The notes: a model not told the origin generated them from the letters alone. Shown: positions 8,706 through 18,516, counted from the first letter of the stretch. The stretch: DNA of 64,000 nucleotides from Thermoflavifilum sp. (GCA_023511875.1 JAIMAQ010000001.1:1-64000), one strand, 5' to 3'. Numbers and translations: made by a program.

Positions 8706-9359
8706 TCAGGGAAGAGGTTGATCGATCAGAAAAACATATAGGTCTTTAGGCCCATGCGCGCCCATTACTAGGGTTTTTTCGATGTCTGAAGTACGGCTTG
8801 GGCCCGTGTGGAAAGTGCATACCGAAGGCCAGCTGTTGTCGTAACGTTCTTTAAGAACGTGGAGTGCATCGCGAATATCCCACACCAACTGATTCACCGA
8901 AGCCACCACCACATGTGTAGGAGCGTATACCGATGCCGTACGACCAGCTCTCTGGCCTGTGGTAAGCACTACCGACCCCGTTCGAGCTACCAAACATTCA
9001 CAAGTGGTGAGGGATACTTCTATTTGCTCAAGTGGTATTTGACTTAAAAAAACGATTTGTGGATCTATACCTGCTAGTAAAGCGTGCAGAGTAGCTTTTT
9101 CAGGGCACCAAATCTGTTTCCAATCTTGTTGTTTACAAAGATTGGTAAATAGCTGGCGAAATTGGGCGAGATCTTCACAGAACACAAACTTCCCATTCAG
9201 CTGCACGAAGGTTTCGGCAAAATGCACATCTAGGTCTTTTGGCGGGGGCATAAACACCGAGCTATTCCCTTCCGATTGAGGAAAGGGTAACGGCACGGGT
9301 TGACTGAGTGCATTGCGAATGCGTTTCAGAATATTTTCCTTGGCAGGCGAAACTTTCAT
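8706..9359 (-). CDS. LUD-domain protein (LutC/YkgG-like)
   Basis: 217 residues of the LUD family (formerly DUF162). The signature C-terminal block is clear: GPSRTSDIEKTLVMGAHGP followed by VFLID. ARTGSVVLTT in the middle is also typical. LutC works with LutA and LutB in lactate oxidation in Bacillus, but no lutAB genes are nearby and single LUD proteins are common in Bacteroidetes with no assigned role. Its ATG overlaps the ftsH stop by four bases (ATGA), so translation is probably coupled to ftsH. Confidence 0.88.
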   Translation of the reverse strand: MKVSPAKENILKRIRNALSQPVPLPFPQSEGNSSVFMPPPKDLDVHFAETFVQLNGKFVFCEDLAQFRQLFTNLCKQQDWKQIWCPEKATLHALLAGIDPQIVFLSQIPLEQIEVSLTTCECLVARTGSVVLTTGQRAGRTASVYAPTHVVVASVNQLVWDIRDALHVLKERYDNSWPSVCTFHTGPSRTSDIEKTLVMGAHGPKDLYVFLIDQPLP

Positions 9360-11383
9360 GAGGCAGAAGCTGAAGGTGATGGTTTGATGAGATCGGCAGG
9401 CTCCACGTTGTCGGGTGGAGCAACGATTACTTCAGGCTCATGTGTTTTTTTCTCTTCGAAAGGACGTTTGCCAATAAGCCTTTCTAGATCGGCTTGATAA
9501 AGCACTTCTTTCTTGAGCAATTCTTTAGCCAAAATATTGAGCTCGTTGCGTTTGCTCTGCAGAAGGTCTTTGGTGCGCCGATAAGCTTTATCAATGAGGT
9601 TACGTACTTCTTGGTCAATCAAGCGAGCAGTTTCTTCCGAATAAGGCTTGCTAAAGGTGTAGTCGTTTTGTGGATCATAAAACGATACATTGCCAATTTT
9701 TTCGTTCATCCCATAAACGGTGACCATGGCATAAGCCATCTTCGTAATCACCTGTAGATCGTTTTGGGCGCCTGTAGAGATTTTTCCGAAAACAATATCT
9801 TCTGCAGCACGACCTCCGAGTGTCATGCAAATATCGTCCATCAGCTGATCGGTATTGTAGAGGTATTGTTCTTTAGGTAAATATTGGGCATAGCCTAAGG
9901 CAGCCACGCCGCGAGGCACAATGGTAACTTTCACCAGGGGATTAGCATGCTCTAAAAACCAGCCACAGATGGCATGGCCAGCCTCATGATAGGCGATTAC
10001 TTCTTTTTCTTCTGGCGAGATGATCTTGTTTTTCTTTTCCAAACCGCCAATCACGCGGTCGATGGCGTCGTTGAAATCTTCCATTTCCACCCAAAGCTTT
10101 CCCTTACGGGCGGCAATCAATGCGGCTTCGTTGCATACATTGGCAATATCGGCACCAACAAAGCCCGGGGTTTGAGCAGCCAGTTTTTTAATGTCTAAAT
10201 CGGGCGATTTTTTAATGGGCTTCAAATGTACTTCGAAAATCTTTTCCCTGCCGATCAGGTCGGGCTTATCGATAGTGATTTGTCGATCGAATCTTCCTGG
10301 ACGCAGCAAAGCGCTGTCGAGCACATCCGGGCGGTTGGTGGCTGCTAGGATAATGATACCACTGTCGGAGCTAAAGCCATCCATTTCCACGAGCAACTGG
10401 TTGAGAGTGTTTTCTCGTTCGTCATTACTCATCATCACATTTTTCCCTCGAGCTCGACCAATGGCATCGATTTCATCGATAAAGATGATGCAAGGAGCCT
10501 TTTCGCGAGCTTGGCGGAATAAGTCGCGTACTCGGCTAGCCCCTACTCCTACAAACAACTCCACAAAATCAGAGCCCGACATTGAGAAAAATGGCACTTG
10601 GGCTTCTCCGGCCATGGCCTTGGCTAGCAGCGTTTTCCCAGTTCCAGGAGGGCCAACCAGGAGGGCACCTTTGGGGATCTTCCCCCCAAGAGCGGTATAT
10701 TTTCGGGGATTGCGTAGAAAATCGACGACCTCCATTACCTCTTGCTTGGCCTCGTCTAAACCTGCTACATCATTGAAAGTGACATTGACGCGTGTGCCTT
10801 TTTCAAAAAGCTGCGCCCTTGATTTACCAATATTGAATATGCCACCGGGACCTCCTCCGCTTGAACTGCCCCCCATTTTTCGCATCAGGAATATCCACAG
10901 AGCCACGAAGATGAGCAAGGGAATAGCAATATTGACAAATGGGGTAAACCAATCGCCACGATCGTGGTAGGTGACATCGATTTCTTCTGGGTTAATATTG
11001 TATTGCTTTTCTGCAGCAGCAAGCTCTTGATTGAAGGTTTCGATGTTGCCAATGGTAAATACGTAGTGTGGACCTGGATTTAAATTACCCAGGTTGGTGC
11101 GCGCCACATCTTTAAACTTAGGCTGGTTGAGCTTGTCTTGTTTAATGTATACTTCTACTTGACGGCCATTAATCACGTCTAACCGAGCTACATCGTGATC
11201 GGCCAGATAATTTTTAGCAAATTCCTGAAAGCTGATTTCCTGAGGCTTGGAATGAAAATCAAAAAAGTTCATAGCCAGTAACAAAATCGCTACCAGCACA
11301 TATATCCAATAAAAATTAAATCTTGGCCCCTTGCGAGGAGTTTTGGGAGTTCCTCTTCCCTGCATCCCATTTCCTGTTTCCAT
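9356..11383 (-). CDS. ftsH: ATP-dependent zinc metalloprotease FtsH
   Basis: Membrane-anchored AAA+ protease (675 residues) that degrades misfolded and short-lived membrane and regulatory proteins as a hexamer. Two membrane helices (about 25-41 and 149-167) flank a periplasmic domain. The AAA module has Walker A GPPGTGKT at 244-251, Walker [10 protein letters not shown] and the second region of homology ([20 protein letters not shown]). The zinc site is HEAGH with His466/Glu467. A Gly/Ser-rich linker follows the second helix. The C-terminal tail past residue 640 is low complexity. It lies between rsfS and the LUD gene in one minus-strand operon. Confidence 0.97.
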   Translation of the reverse strand: METGNGMQGRGTPKTPRKGPRFNFYWIYVLVAILLLAMNFFDFHSKPQEISFQEFAKNYLADHDVARLDVINGRQVEVYIKQDKLNQPKFKDVARTNLGNLNPGPHYVFTIGNIETFNQELAAAEKQYNINPEEIDVTYHDRGDWFTPFVNIAIPLLIFVALWIFLMRKMGGSSSGGGPGGIFNIGKSRAQLFEKGTRVNVTFNDVAGLDEAKQEVMEVVDFLRNPRKYTALGGKIPKGALLVGPPGTGKTLLAKAMAGEAQVPFFSMSGSDFVELFVGVGASRVRDLFRQAREKAPCIIFIDEIDAIGRARGKNVMMSNDERENTLNQLLVEMDGFSSDSGIIILAATNRPDVLDSALLRPGRFDRQITIDKPDLIGREKIFEVHLKPIKKSPDLDIKKLAAQTPGFVGADIANVCNEAALIAARKGKLWVEMEDFNDAIDRVIGGLEKKNKIISPEEKEVIAYHEAGHAICGWFLEHANPLVKVTIVPRGVAALGYAQYLPKEQYLYNTDQLMDDICMTLGGRAAEDIVFGKISTGAQNDLQVITKMAYAMVTVYGMNEKIGNVSFYDPQNDYTFSKPYSEETARLIDQEVRNLIDKAYRRTKDLLQSKRNELNILAKELLKKEVLYQADLERLIGKRPFEEKKTHEPEVIVAPPDNVEPADLIKPSPSASAS

Positions 11384-11413
11384 ATCGTATACAATTCAAG
11401 TGTGTAATAAATT

Positions 11414-11827
11414 TTATTTATCATCAGGAAACGATGTCATTTCAGCATCGCTCCACATCTCTTCCAGTTTATAAAACTGGCGTGTTTCTGGATAAAATAC
11501 ATGTACTACCACGTTTACATAATCGATCAATACCCATTTTAATGCGGTATATCCTTCTGCTCTATATGGAGATTCACCAGTTTGCTCTTTTACATATTTT
11601 TCCACATGCTCAGCGATCGATTTAATTTGTGTGGAATTATCTGCTTCACAAATGATAAAAAAATCGGCAATAGCTTCAGGAATTTTCCTGAGGTCGAGCG
11701 AAACAATGTGCTGACCTTTTTTCTCCTGAATCGCATGAATAATCGATTTGATGATTTTACTGTTTTTGTGAAGCCTTGCTGAGCCATGATGCGTTTGTCG
11801 GGTTGTTGCAGATACGGATTCCAACAA
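11414..11827 (-). CDS. rsfS: Ribosome silencing factor RsfS
   Basis: RsfS (YbeB, Iojap family) binds L14 on the 50S subunit and prevents subunit joining when nutrients are low. The match is strong across the domain: AIQEKKGQHIVSLDLRKIPE, DFFIICEADNSTQIKSIAEH and EGYTALKWVLIDYVNVVVHV. Length is 137 residues, with about 20 poorly conserved residues at the N-terminus. The start is TTG at 11827; no in-frame ATG precedes the domain. It is the first gene of a probable rsfS-ftsH-LUD operon, with 30 bases to ftsH, an arrangement common in Bacteroidetes. Confidence 0.92.
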   Translation of the reverse strand: MLESVSATTRQTHHGSARLHKNSKIIKSIIHAIQEKKGQHIVSLDLRKIPEAIADFFIICEADNSTQIKSIAEHVEKYVKEQTGESPYRAEGYTALKWVLIDYVNVVVHVFYPETRQFYKLEEMWSDAEMTSFPDDK

Positions 11828-11867
11828 GCTTAAATGTTTTTTGAATGGTGATAAAAACTGTTCTAAA

Positions 11868-11875
11868 CAAAGTTA
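11868..11875 (-). promoter_or_regulatory. Possible -7 element of the rsfS-ftsH operon
   Basis: On the minus strand this reads TAACTTTG, matching TAnnTTTG, about 40 bases upstream of the rsfS start. No good -33 TTTG was found. Confidence 0.35.
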
Positions 11876-11920
11876 ACAAATTTCTATACGAAGTTAAGGC
11901 CTACACCATTTCTTCGTTTC

Positions 11921-11949
11921 TTTGTCGTAAGTATTTTTACATAAATTTA
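11921..11949 (+). promoter_or_regulatory. Possible birA promoter
   Basis: TTTG at 11921-11924 and TAAATTTA at 11942-11949 (one mismatch to TAnnTTTG) lie 17 bases apart, upstream of the birA start at 11976. Confidence 0.3.
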
Positions 11950-11975
11950 GTGATTTACCCCAATCTCTATCTGCT

Positions 11976-12725
11976 ATGGAGTTTACCCTGATTCGACTGG
12001 ATGAGGTAGATAGTACCAACAACTATGCCATGGCTCGAATTCAACATGGCGGACTGCCAGAAGGTACGGTTATTCAGGCTCTGCAGCAACATGCAGGTCG
12101 CGGCCAGCGAAATCGAGGATGGATCAGCGAACCCAGAGCCAATTTATTGATGAGTTTAATTTTAAAACCTGCCGTCATTAGTCATCACCCCCCTTTTCTG
12201 CTGAGTATGGCGGTGGCTACTGGCTTGCGTGAAGCAGTGGCTACTCATAGTGGAGAACCTAATTTTTACATCAAATGGACAAACGATTTATATTGGAATG
12301 ACAAAAAGGCAGGTGGTATCCTCATCGAAAACACATGGAAAGGACAATTTTGGCAATATGCCGTGGTAGGCATTGGGTTAAACGTGAACCAAAAACAATT
12401 TCCACCCGAGCTGCCCAATCCTGTATCGTTAACGCAAATTACCGGGCAGGAATACGACCTGGATCAACTGCTTCGAGCAATTTATGATCAGATTATTAAA
12501 CGCTATCAAGATCTACAAGCCGGGAAAACTGAGGCTCTTATTCGTGAATACCATCGCTGGCTATATCGGAAAGATGTGGAGGCCTGGTATGAGTCCAATC
12601 AACAACGTTTTCGAGGCACTATCCGAGAAGTGTTCCCCGATGGACGCTTGCTGATGGATACTCCCGAAGGGCAAAGAATCTGGAACTTCGGTGAAATTGA
12701 ATTTGTGATTGGGCAATCCAACTAA
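11976..12725 (+). CDS. birA: Biotin-[acetyl-CoA-carboxylase] ligase
   Basis: Biotin protein ligase (249 residues) that activates biotin with ATP and attaches it to the carrier domain of carboxylases. The catalytic loop is QHAGRGQRNRGWIS, and the core motif KWTNDLYWNDKKAGGIL follows, then the glycine-rich VVGIGLNVN. A C-terminal SH3-like domain covers the last 45 residues. There is no N-terminal winged helix, so this is a monofunctional enzyme and not the biotin repressor. Its stop overlaps the stop region of the convergent SUI1 gene by four bases. Confidence 0.95.
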   Translation: MEFTLIRLDEVDSTNNYAMARIQHGGLPEGTVIQALQQHAGRGQRNRGWISEPRANLLMSLILKPAVISHHPPFLLSMAVATGLREAVATHSGEPNFYIKWTNDLYWNDKKAGGILIENTWKGQFWQYAVVGIGLNVNQKQFPPELPNPVSLTQITGQEYDLDQLLRAIYDQIIKRYQDLQAGKTEALIREYHRWLYRKDVEAWYESNQQRFRGTIREVFPDGRLLMDTPEGQRIWNFGEIEFVIGQSN

Positions 12726-13057
12726 TTTTTTATTTGGGTAAACCCATTTTTCAATAGCCACTGCCGGGCTTTTTCCCGACAATCGCCTTGCAAGAGGATT
12801 TGCCCATCTTCTTGTGATCCCCCAGTGCCGCAAAATATTTTCAACGCTCGCGCAATCTCTTCTAATTCTTTTTCAGCCAACTCAAAGCCTTCGATGAGGG
12901 TAACTACCTTGCCCTTGCGGTGATGATGATCTAAGCGCATGTGGAGTTTTTGTGCCGAACGGGGTGGGTAGATATGTTCGGTATTGTTCGGGTGGTTTTG
13001 GAAGAAATTTGGATCCGTAGAATACACAATTCCAGAACTGTGGCGTGTTTTTTTCAT
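12722..13057 (-). CDS. SUI1/eIF1-like translation factor (YciH family)
   Basis: 111 residues. The C-terminal half is an SUI1 domain: HHHRKGKVVTLIEGFE, then LKIFCGTGGS and GDCREKARQWLLKNGF. Bacterial SUI1 proteins such as YciH resemble eIF1 and are thought to affect initiation fidelity or act as stress-type translation inhibitors. The N-terminal 40 residues are a poorly conserved, probably unfolded extension. The start overlaps the stop of the lipid kinase gene by four bases, so it is the last gene of the nadC operon. Confidence 0.88.
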   Translation of the reverse strand: MKKTRHSSGIVYSTDPNFFQNHPNNTEHIYPPRSAQKLHMRLDHHHRKGKVVTLIEGFELAEKELEEIARALKIFCGTGGSQEDGQILLQGDCREKARQWLLKNGFTQIKN

Positions 13058-14040
13058 GGCATAAGCTTTTGATGTGTAAAACTATCGGTAGAAGAACAAA
13101 TGGTGTGGCTAGGCACCATTACGGGCAGGATACGCGGCAAAACCTGGATCTCCACTCGCCCAATATCCCGAATATCTATAGGTTCACCATCGACTTGCAT
13201 CCATTTAATGGGTTTTTTCCGCTGAATGCTGAGGCGTTGTGCGCGGAAAAACTGTGTATGTTTGGCCTCTCGATCGAGCTGCCCACGCAAAGCTTCAAGG
13301 GCTACGCGGGCTAAGCCTAACCAAGATAGTGGCCGGATAACGCATATCTCTAGCCAGCCATCGTCGGGTTGCGCATGAGGAGCTATTTTAAACGCATAAC
13401 CAAACTGGTTGCCATTGGCTACGGCTATGAGAAAAGCTTTTTCTTTTTGGGGTAGTCCGTTATCCAGGCAAAGGGTGTATTTTTTGGACTTGTACTTTTG
13501 GAAAGACGAAAGAGTAAGCCATACATAGGTGAATAAACCTCGTGTGGTATGCCGAGCAAATCTACGGGCCACTAGTGTGTCGAAACCTACTCCAGCATTG
13601 CTGAAAAAATAGCGGCCATTGGCTATTCCTACATCAATCTGGCGAATACGTCCTTTCCAAATGAGCTCTATTGCTTTGGGGGGAGATAGGGGAATGCCCA
13701 GTGCACGTGCCAATCCATTGCCACTGCCAACGGGAAGAATAAACAAACAGCTCTGATGGGGTTGAATAGCTGCTTCCACAAAAGCTGCTGCTACTTCATT
13801 GACTGAACCATCGCCTCCCGCAACGCCTACAAAAGCATATCGTTTGGCAATAGCCTCAGCAGCTAGCTCGCGTGCATGCCCAGCATAAGCCGTAACACAA
13901 ATCTCATAGTTCAATTGTTGTTGCTGCAACAACACCTCCACCCGGCGCAACCACGCTTTACCTTTTCGTAAGCCAGCGCGGGGGTTTACAATCAGCCTAA
14001 TGGTAGGGCGATTGGCTTGGTAAAAGGCAGGCTGGTACAT
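13054..14040 (-). CDS. Diacylglycerol kinase-like lipid kinase (YegS/DagK family)
   Basis: 328-residue cytoplasmic or membrane-associated lipid kinase. The DAGK catalytic domain shows RLIVNPRAGLRKG at the start, the nucleotide motif GGDGSVNEVAAAF near residue 78 and PVGSGNGLARALGIP near 104. The C-terminal beta domain contains YFFSNAGVGFDTLVARRF. Substrates in the family include diacylglycerol, undecaprenol, ceramide and sphingoid bases; the sequence does not decide which. It sits two bases after nadC and overlaps the SUI1 gene. Confidence 0.88.
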   Translation of the reverse strand: MYQPAFYQANRPTIRLIVNPRAGLRKGKAWLRRVEVLLQQQQLNYEICVTAYAGHARELAAEAIAKRYAFVGVAGGDGSVNEVAAAFVEAAIQPHQSCLFILPVGSGNGLARALGIPLSPPKAIELIWKGRIRQIDVGIANGRYFFSNAGVGFDTLVARRFARHTTRGLFTYVWLTLSSFQKYKSKKYTLCLDNGLPQKEKAFLIAVANGNQFGYAFKIAPHAQPDDGWLEICVIRPLSWLGLARVALEALRGQLDREAKHTQFFRAQRLSIQRKKPIKWMQVDGEPIDIRDIGRVEIQVLPRILPVMVPSHTICSSTDSFTHQKLMP

Positions 14041-14042
14041 GG

Positions 14043-14909
14043 TTAGCGTGATGGTCGATGATATTTTAAATGCATATCTAAACTAACGGCTTGATGGGTA
14101 AGTGCACCTACAGAAATAAAATCTACTCCTGTAGCGGCATACTCGGAAATATTGTCTAAGGTGATGTTTCCAGAGATTTCGGTTTCATACTGGTTATTTA
14201 CTAGTTGTACGGCTTTATGGGTAGCATCTATACTGAAATGATCGAACATAATACGCTGGATACCTCCTTCGGCCAATACTTGTTTTACCTCCTCCAGGTT
14301 TCGGGTTTCTACTTCAATAGGTAAGGTTAAATGGTGCTCGGCCAGATAAGCTTTGGCTCGCTGAATAGCTTTTTGAATACCCCCACAGGCATCAATGTGG
14401 TTGTCTTTCAACATGATGTAGTCGTACAGTCCCATGCGGTGATTCATGCCCCCACCAATGCGCACGGCTTCTTTTTCCAGCAGGCGAAAATTAGGAGTTG
14501 TCTTGCGCGTATCGAGCAAGCGAGCATGGCTACCCATTATTTTGTTGACATATTGCCCAGTGAGAGTGGCTATACCACTCATGCGTTGCATACAATTCAA
14601 TACCAATCGCTCGGCCGAAAGAATCGTGCGCATATGGGCTTCTACCAGCAATATGCGATCGCCAGGCTGCATCGGCTCTCCATCGTGCTTGTAACAAGTA
14701 ATTTGGCAGTTGGGTTCTAAATGTGTAAATATAGCTTGAGCAATGCGTACACCTGCTAAAATGCCAGCTGATTGGGTGACGAGTAATCCGGCACCTTGAA
14801 GTGAAGCTGGGATACAGCTAAGCGTGCTGTGATCACCATCACCAATATCTTCCAGGAGGGCTTGTTCTATAAAATGTTGTAATTGTTTGTCGTAGTCACT
14901 CGGTATCAT
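14043..14909 (-). CDS. nadC: Nicotinate-nucleotide pyrophosphorylase (carboxylating)
   Basis: Quinolinate phosphoribosyltransferase of de novo NAD synthesis, converting quinolinate and PRPP to nicotinate mononucleotide, CO2 and PPi. 288 residues, the usual length. Recognisable blocks: EDIGDGDHST at the N-terminus, NCMQRMSGIAT, the substrate-binding LLDTRKTTPNFR, GGMNHRMGLYDYIMLKDNH and EVETRNLEEV, then ISVGALTHQA near the end. nadA and nadB are not in the window. First gene of a nadC-lipid kinase-SUI1 operon. Confidence 0.95.
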   Translation of the reverse strand: MIPSDYDKQLQHFIEQALLEDIGDGDHSTLSCIPASLQGAGLLVTQSAGILAGVRIAQAIFTHLEPNCQITCYKHDGEPMQPGDRILLVEAHMRTILSAERLVLNCMQRMSGIATLTGQYVNKIMGSHARLLDTRKTTPNFRLLEKEAVRIGGGMNHRMGLYDYIMLKDNHIDACGGIQKAIQRAKAYLAEHHLTLPIEVETRNLEEVKQVLAEGGIQRIMFDHFSIDATHKAVQLVNNQYETEISGNITLDNISEYAATGVDFISVGALTHQAVSLDMHLKYHRPSR

Positions 14910-14998
14910 GGCAATTGCAAAGAAAATATTTTTTGATAAACCTTCGTATTGCCTATTCAGGCTTTTAATACAAAGAGAAAAATTTATAATGGTTAAAT

Positions 14999-15027
14999 AA
15001 AAGTAAAAATATATTTATCTACTTTTG
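14999..15027 (+). promoter_or_regulatory. Promoter of the copper cluster with inverted repeat
   Basis: TACTTTTG at 15020-15027 is an exact TAnnTTTG -7 element, 19 bases before the ATG at 15047. Its first seven bases are also the right arm of an inverted repeat, AAAAGTA (14999-15005) with TACTTTT (15020-15026), which could be an operator covering the promoter. Confidence 0.45.
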
Positions 15028-15046
15028 TGTGGGTGTCTTATTGCCT

Positions 15047-15409
15047 ATGCGTTTATTGAGCTACATAACGTTTTGTGCAATATTGCTGCATAACTTTAGT
15101 AGTGGGTTTATTATTCTCAATTATTATGCTCATCTATCTTATATTGCTACTCACTTGTGTGTGAATAAAGATAAGCCTGAATTGCATTGCAACGGAAAGT
15201 GCTTTTTGAAAAAACAATTAGAAAAAGATCAACAAAGAAACTCTACAACAACCAATTCGGAAAAAGGGTTTTCTGATATTGTCTACTTCAATTATTTTAC
15301 CCCATTAACTGCTTTGTTTTTCCCGGAAACAAAAATGCATTTCACCTCTTATTTGTTTAGATTCATTCAACAACCAAGTCGCCCCATTTTTCATCCTCCA
15401 GCCATTTGA
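15047..15409 (+). CDS. Small membrane-associated Cys protein of the copper cluster
   Basis: 120 residues if read from the ATG at 15047; an in-frame GTG at 15029 lies too close to the promoter. The N-terminal 25 residues are hydrophobic, either a signal or a membrane anchor. The conserved-looking core is THLCVNKDKPELHCNGKCFL, with three cysteines and a His, spaced as a plausible Cu(I) ligand set. A second short hydrophobic segment follows near residue 85. I recall proteins of this type as frequent small neighbours of TonB receptors in Bacteroidetes, without an assigned function. It is the first gene of the set ending in the OprC-like receptor. Confidence 0.7.
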   Translation: MRLLSYITFCAILLHNFSSGFIILNYYAHLSYIATHLCVNKDKPELHCNGKCFLKKQLEKDQQRNSTTTNSEKGFSDIVYFNYFTPLTALFFPETKMHFTSYLFRFIQQPSRPIFHPPAI

Positions 15410-15598
15410 CTTGCGGAATTGATTTGGGAAATATCTGCATGCCTGTAAAATTACTTGCTAAGCTTGTTAATTAGGCACATTCTATATTGTCTAATAAGCA
15501 ACAATATTGAATATTTCCAAGATATAGCAGGCAAAAATTTGCTGTGATGAATTCTAATGATTTGTTGCTTTACGTACCACACTAAAAAATCATGAAAC

Positions 15599-16450
15599 AT
15601 GGAAACGATTGCTTTTATCAGAAAACATATCTATTTTCTTTTTCTTTTCACATTTGTTGTGTTAGCTGGATGCAATAAACAAAACAACCTATCTCAATCT
15701 ACTCAGCCGCAAGGAATCAAGGTGTTGACCTTGTCGGATAATAATTACAGCATTGAATTGTATACAGCCAATGGAAAATTGCAGACCGGATACAACGAGA
15801 TTACATTATGGGTAAAAGACAAAAACGGTAAGGTGGTTATTCCAGATTCTATTACCTGGAATCCCATGATGCACATGATGAACATGAGCCATTCTTGTCC
15901 TGCATCTGCCATTTCTTTACAATCATCAGCAACAGGGATATATGCAGGGTATATCGTGTTTCAAATGGCTAGCGATTCCATGAATTATTGGCAACTCGCT
16001 ATTGTTTTGAAAAAGCAGAATATGATCGACACGCTTACAGGCGTTGTAAAGGTGTTGCCATCACCATTACAAGTAGTACAAACTTTTAGAGGTGCCGACA
16101 GCAACAAATATGTAGTTGCTTATGCGGGTCCAGCCAATCCAAAGATAGGAATCAATACCATGAGTGCAGTATTATACCAGATGATCTCCATGAGTGATTT
16201 TATTCCAGTTCATCATTACAAAATTTTAATTGATCCTCGCATGCCAGATATGGGCAACCATGGCTCACCTAACAATACTCCGTTTGTTGAAGGCACAGAT
16301 GGGTTATATCGCGGACAATTGAATCTCACTATGTCGGGATTTTGGAGAATTAATCTGCAAGTGTTAGATAGTGCAGGAAATATTTTGGCAGGGCAGCCTA
16401 TCAATGAGCAAAATACGAGTAGCTCGCTTTACTTTGAGATTCAGTTTTGA
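15599..16450 (+). CDS. Met/His-rich lipoprotein with two YtkA-like domains
   Basis: 283-residue lipoprotein (lipobox LAGC, Cys25). Two YtkA/FixH-like beta domains are visible. The first contains NPMMHMMNMSHSCP (about residues 89-101) and the second contains RMPDMGNHGSPNN (214-226); both are Met/His clusters of the type that bind copper in the periplasm or at the cell surface. The gene lies between the small Cys protein and the OprC-like receptor on the same strand, so a copper-handing or copper-gathering lipoprotein is the natural inference. Codon use is AT-rich like its neighbours. Start ATG 15599 is the only one before the signal sequence. Confidence 0.8.
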   Translation: METIAFIRKHIYFLFLFTFVVLAGCNKQNNLSQSTQPQGIKVLTLSDNNYSIELYTANGKLQTGYNEITLWVKDKNGKVVIPDSITWNPMMHMMNMSHSCPASAISLQSSATGIYAGYIVFQMASDSMNYWQLAIVLKKQNMIDTLTGVVKVLPSPLQVVQTFRGADSNKYVVAYAGPANPKIGINTMSAVLYQMISMSDFIPVHHYKILIDPRMPDMGNHGSPNNTPFVEGTDGLYRGQLNLTMSGFWRINLQVLDSAGNILAGQPINEQNTSSSLYFEIQF

Positions 16451-16491
16451 TCTATGCATCATAAAGTCGTTGTACAGGATTTTATTGACCA

Positions 16492-18516
16492 TTGAAAATT
16501 GCTGTCATGAACACAAAAATGATCATGAAGATATTGGTGCTATGTATATGTAATATGTGTTTATTCCAAAAGTTACATGCACAGCTATCTGATAGCTTGC
16601 CGAGTGTTCAACTCAATGAAGTAACTATAGTATCCAAGCAATCTCTTGGAGAGAGAATGAAAAAGCCACTCTCAAATGTAGATGAATATCTCAATAGATT
16701 GCCCAATGTACAAATGATTCGTAGGGGAGCGTATGCATGGGAGCCATTTGTGAATGGCTTGTCGATGGAGCGATCAGATATCACCATAGATGGAATGCAC
16801 ATATTTGGAGCATGTACAGATAAAATGGATCCTGTAACCAGCTATGTGGAGTTGATGAATCTGAAAAAGATTCGTGTAAGTAATGGACAAATGGGGTCGG
16901 CTTACGGGCCTACCCTTGCTGGAACAATGAATCTGGAATTACAGCAGCCCAATTTTGGAGAGAAGAAAATGAAGGGTATATCTTTTGCCGGTTATGAAAC
17001 CAACAATCGCCAAAAGATAGTGGGCTCTGGAATAGATTATACATCACCGAAAGCAGCTATTTTGGCTAATATTACTTTTAGAAATGCATCAGATTATCAT
17101 GCAGGAGGTGGAAAGCAAATAGCTCATTCACAATTTACGAAATATAATGCTTCCATATATGGAAGATTTAAGTGGGATGATCAACATCAACTTCAATTTA
17201 ACTGGATATATGATCATGCAGATCATGTGGGTTATCCAGCATTACCAATGGATGTTAAATTAGCAAGGGCAATGATTTTTTCTGCTGGATATATCAGCTA
17301 TCATCCTTGGAAAGGTATTCATCAATGGCAAACTAAATTGTATTACAATGATGTAAAGCATATCATGGACGATATAGATCGTTCAAACTTAGATATGCAC
17401 ATGACTATGCCGGGATGGACACATACTGCAGGATTTATATCACAGATAATGCATATCGAAGGTGTTCATCATTGGAATATTCAAGCTAATGGATATTTTA
17501 ATCAATCATTGGCAGAGATGATTATGTATTCCGATAGTAGTGGAGGTAACAACATGTTTATGCTGATGTGGCCGGGAGTGAACATTTACAATATGGATGT
17601 GTTTGTCCAAGATAGTTTGTTGCTTAACAAGAATTGGTATATCAGTTTTTCGGGAGGGATTACTGCACAGCATCAACAAGTGTATGATAGCAGAGGATTT
17701 TCAGAATTAAGGATATTCTATCCAAATGCAAAGAAATCTCAAATGCGGTGGTTAAAACGAGGGAATATTACTTTTAATGATGTTCATGAAGATTGGCAAA
17801 TTGCACTGAATGCGGGTTATGGCGAGCGGGCTCCTAGTATTTCAGAAGCTTATGGAATATATTTGTTTAATAGCTTCGATAAGTATGATTATATCGGGAA
17901 TCCTTTTTTAAAGAATGAGCGTTCGATAAATTTATTTCTGAATGCACAATATCGTACAAAACGATTATCCTTTGAATGGCAAATGGGGCTTCAAAAGATA
18001 AAAAATTATATCATTGGTTTAATGGATACTACGCTTACTCCTATGAGTAAATATGCTGCTGGCGTAAGGGTATATCACCAACTACCGCATGCTACAATTT
18101 GGAACAGCTCTGCATCGGCCAATGTGTATATTACAGATGAATGGATATGGAATTTATCCCTTAGCTTTTCGCGAGGGACGTCAAAAGCTATTGGAAATCT
18201 ACCTTTTCAGCAGCCATTGTCTTATACTAGTGGTATATCTTTTTTCAAAAATGGTTATCAAGTTGATTTAACAGCAATAGGGGCCAATCGCTTGCGGTAT
18301 TTCAACAAACAATATGGGGAAACACCTGTTCCAGCATATATCATATTGAATCTTTCTGGAAGTAAAGAATTTCACCTACAACAGCATAGATGTGTGTTGA
18401 AGTTGGGTATAGAAAATATCTTGGATCGCCGTTATACCACATTTGCCAATTGGGATAGGATTCCGCAAATGGGAAGGAACATATTTTTTAACCTCATATA
18501 TTACTATTCAGATTGA
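16492..18516 (+). CDS. OprC-like TonB-dependent copper receptor
   Basis: Outer-membrane TonB-dependent receptor, 674 residues, with a signal peptide (cleavage after KLHAQ near residue 31; Met6, Met10 or Met12 could be the true start). The plug domain has LNEVTIVSK as a TonB-box-like stretch. GACTDKMDP gives a CxxxM motif (Cys108, Met112), and YYNDVKHIMDD gives an HxM motif (His290, Met292). These match the copper site described for Pseudomonas OprC (CxxxM-HxM). DHVGYPALPMD and the final ENILDRRYTTFANWDRIPQMGRN region are also typical of this receptor class. It probably imports copper at the end of the three-gene cluster. The 3' end overlaps the convergent DUF4783 gene by 13 bases. Confidence 0.88.
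   Translation: MKIAVMNTKMIMKILVLCICNMCLFQKLHAQLSDSLPSVQLNEVTIVSKQSLGERMKKPLSNVDEYLNRLPNVQMIRRGAYAWEPFVNGLSMERSDITIDGMHIFGACTDKMDPVTSYVELMNLKKIRVSNGQMGSAYGPTLAGTMNLELQQPNFGEKKMKGISFAGYETNNRQKIVGSGIDYTSPKAAILANITFRNASDYHAGGGKQIAHSQFTKYNASIYGRFKWDDQHQLQFNWIYDHADHVGYPALPMDVKLARAMIFSAGYISYHPWKGIHQWQTKLYYNDVKHIMDDIDRSNLDMHMTMPGWTHTAGFISQIMHIEGVHHWNIQANGYFNQSLAEMIMYSDSSGGNNMFMLMWPGVNIYNMDVFVQDSLLLNKNWYISFSGGITAQHQQVYDSRGFSELRIFYPNAKKSQMRWLKRGNITFNDVHEDWQIALNAGYGERAPSISEAYGIYLFNSFDKYDYIGNPFLKNERSINLFLNAQYRTKRLSFEWQMGLQKIKNYIIGLMDTTLTPMSKYAAGVRVYHQLPHATIWNSSASANVYITDEWIWNLSLSFSRGTSKAIGNLPFQQPLSYTSGISFFKNGYQVDLTAIGANRLRYFNKQYGETPVPAYIILNLSGSKEFHLQQHRCVLKLGIENILDRRYTTFANWDRIPQMGRNIFFNLIYYYSD

Noticed and set aside
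10191-10970. 259-residue plus-strand ORF antisense to ftsH
   Set aside because: It lies fully inside the conserved AAA domain of ftsH on the other strand, has a composition set by that gene, and shows no domain.
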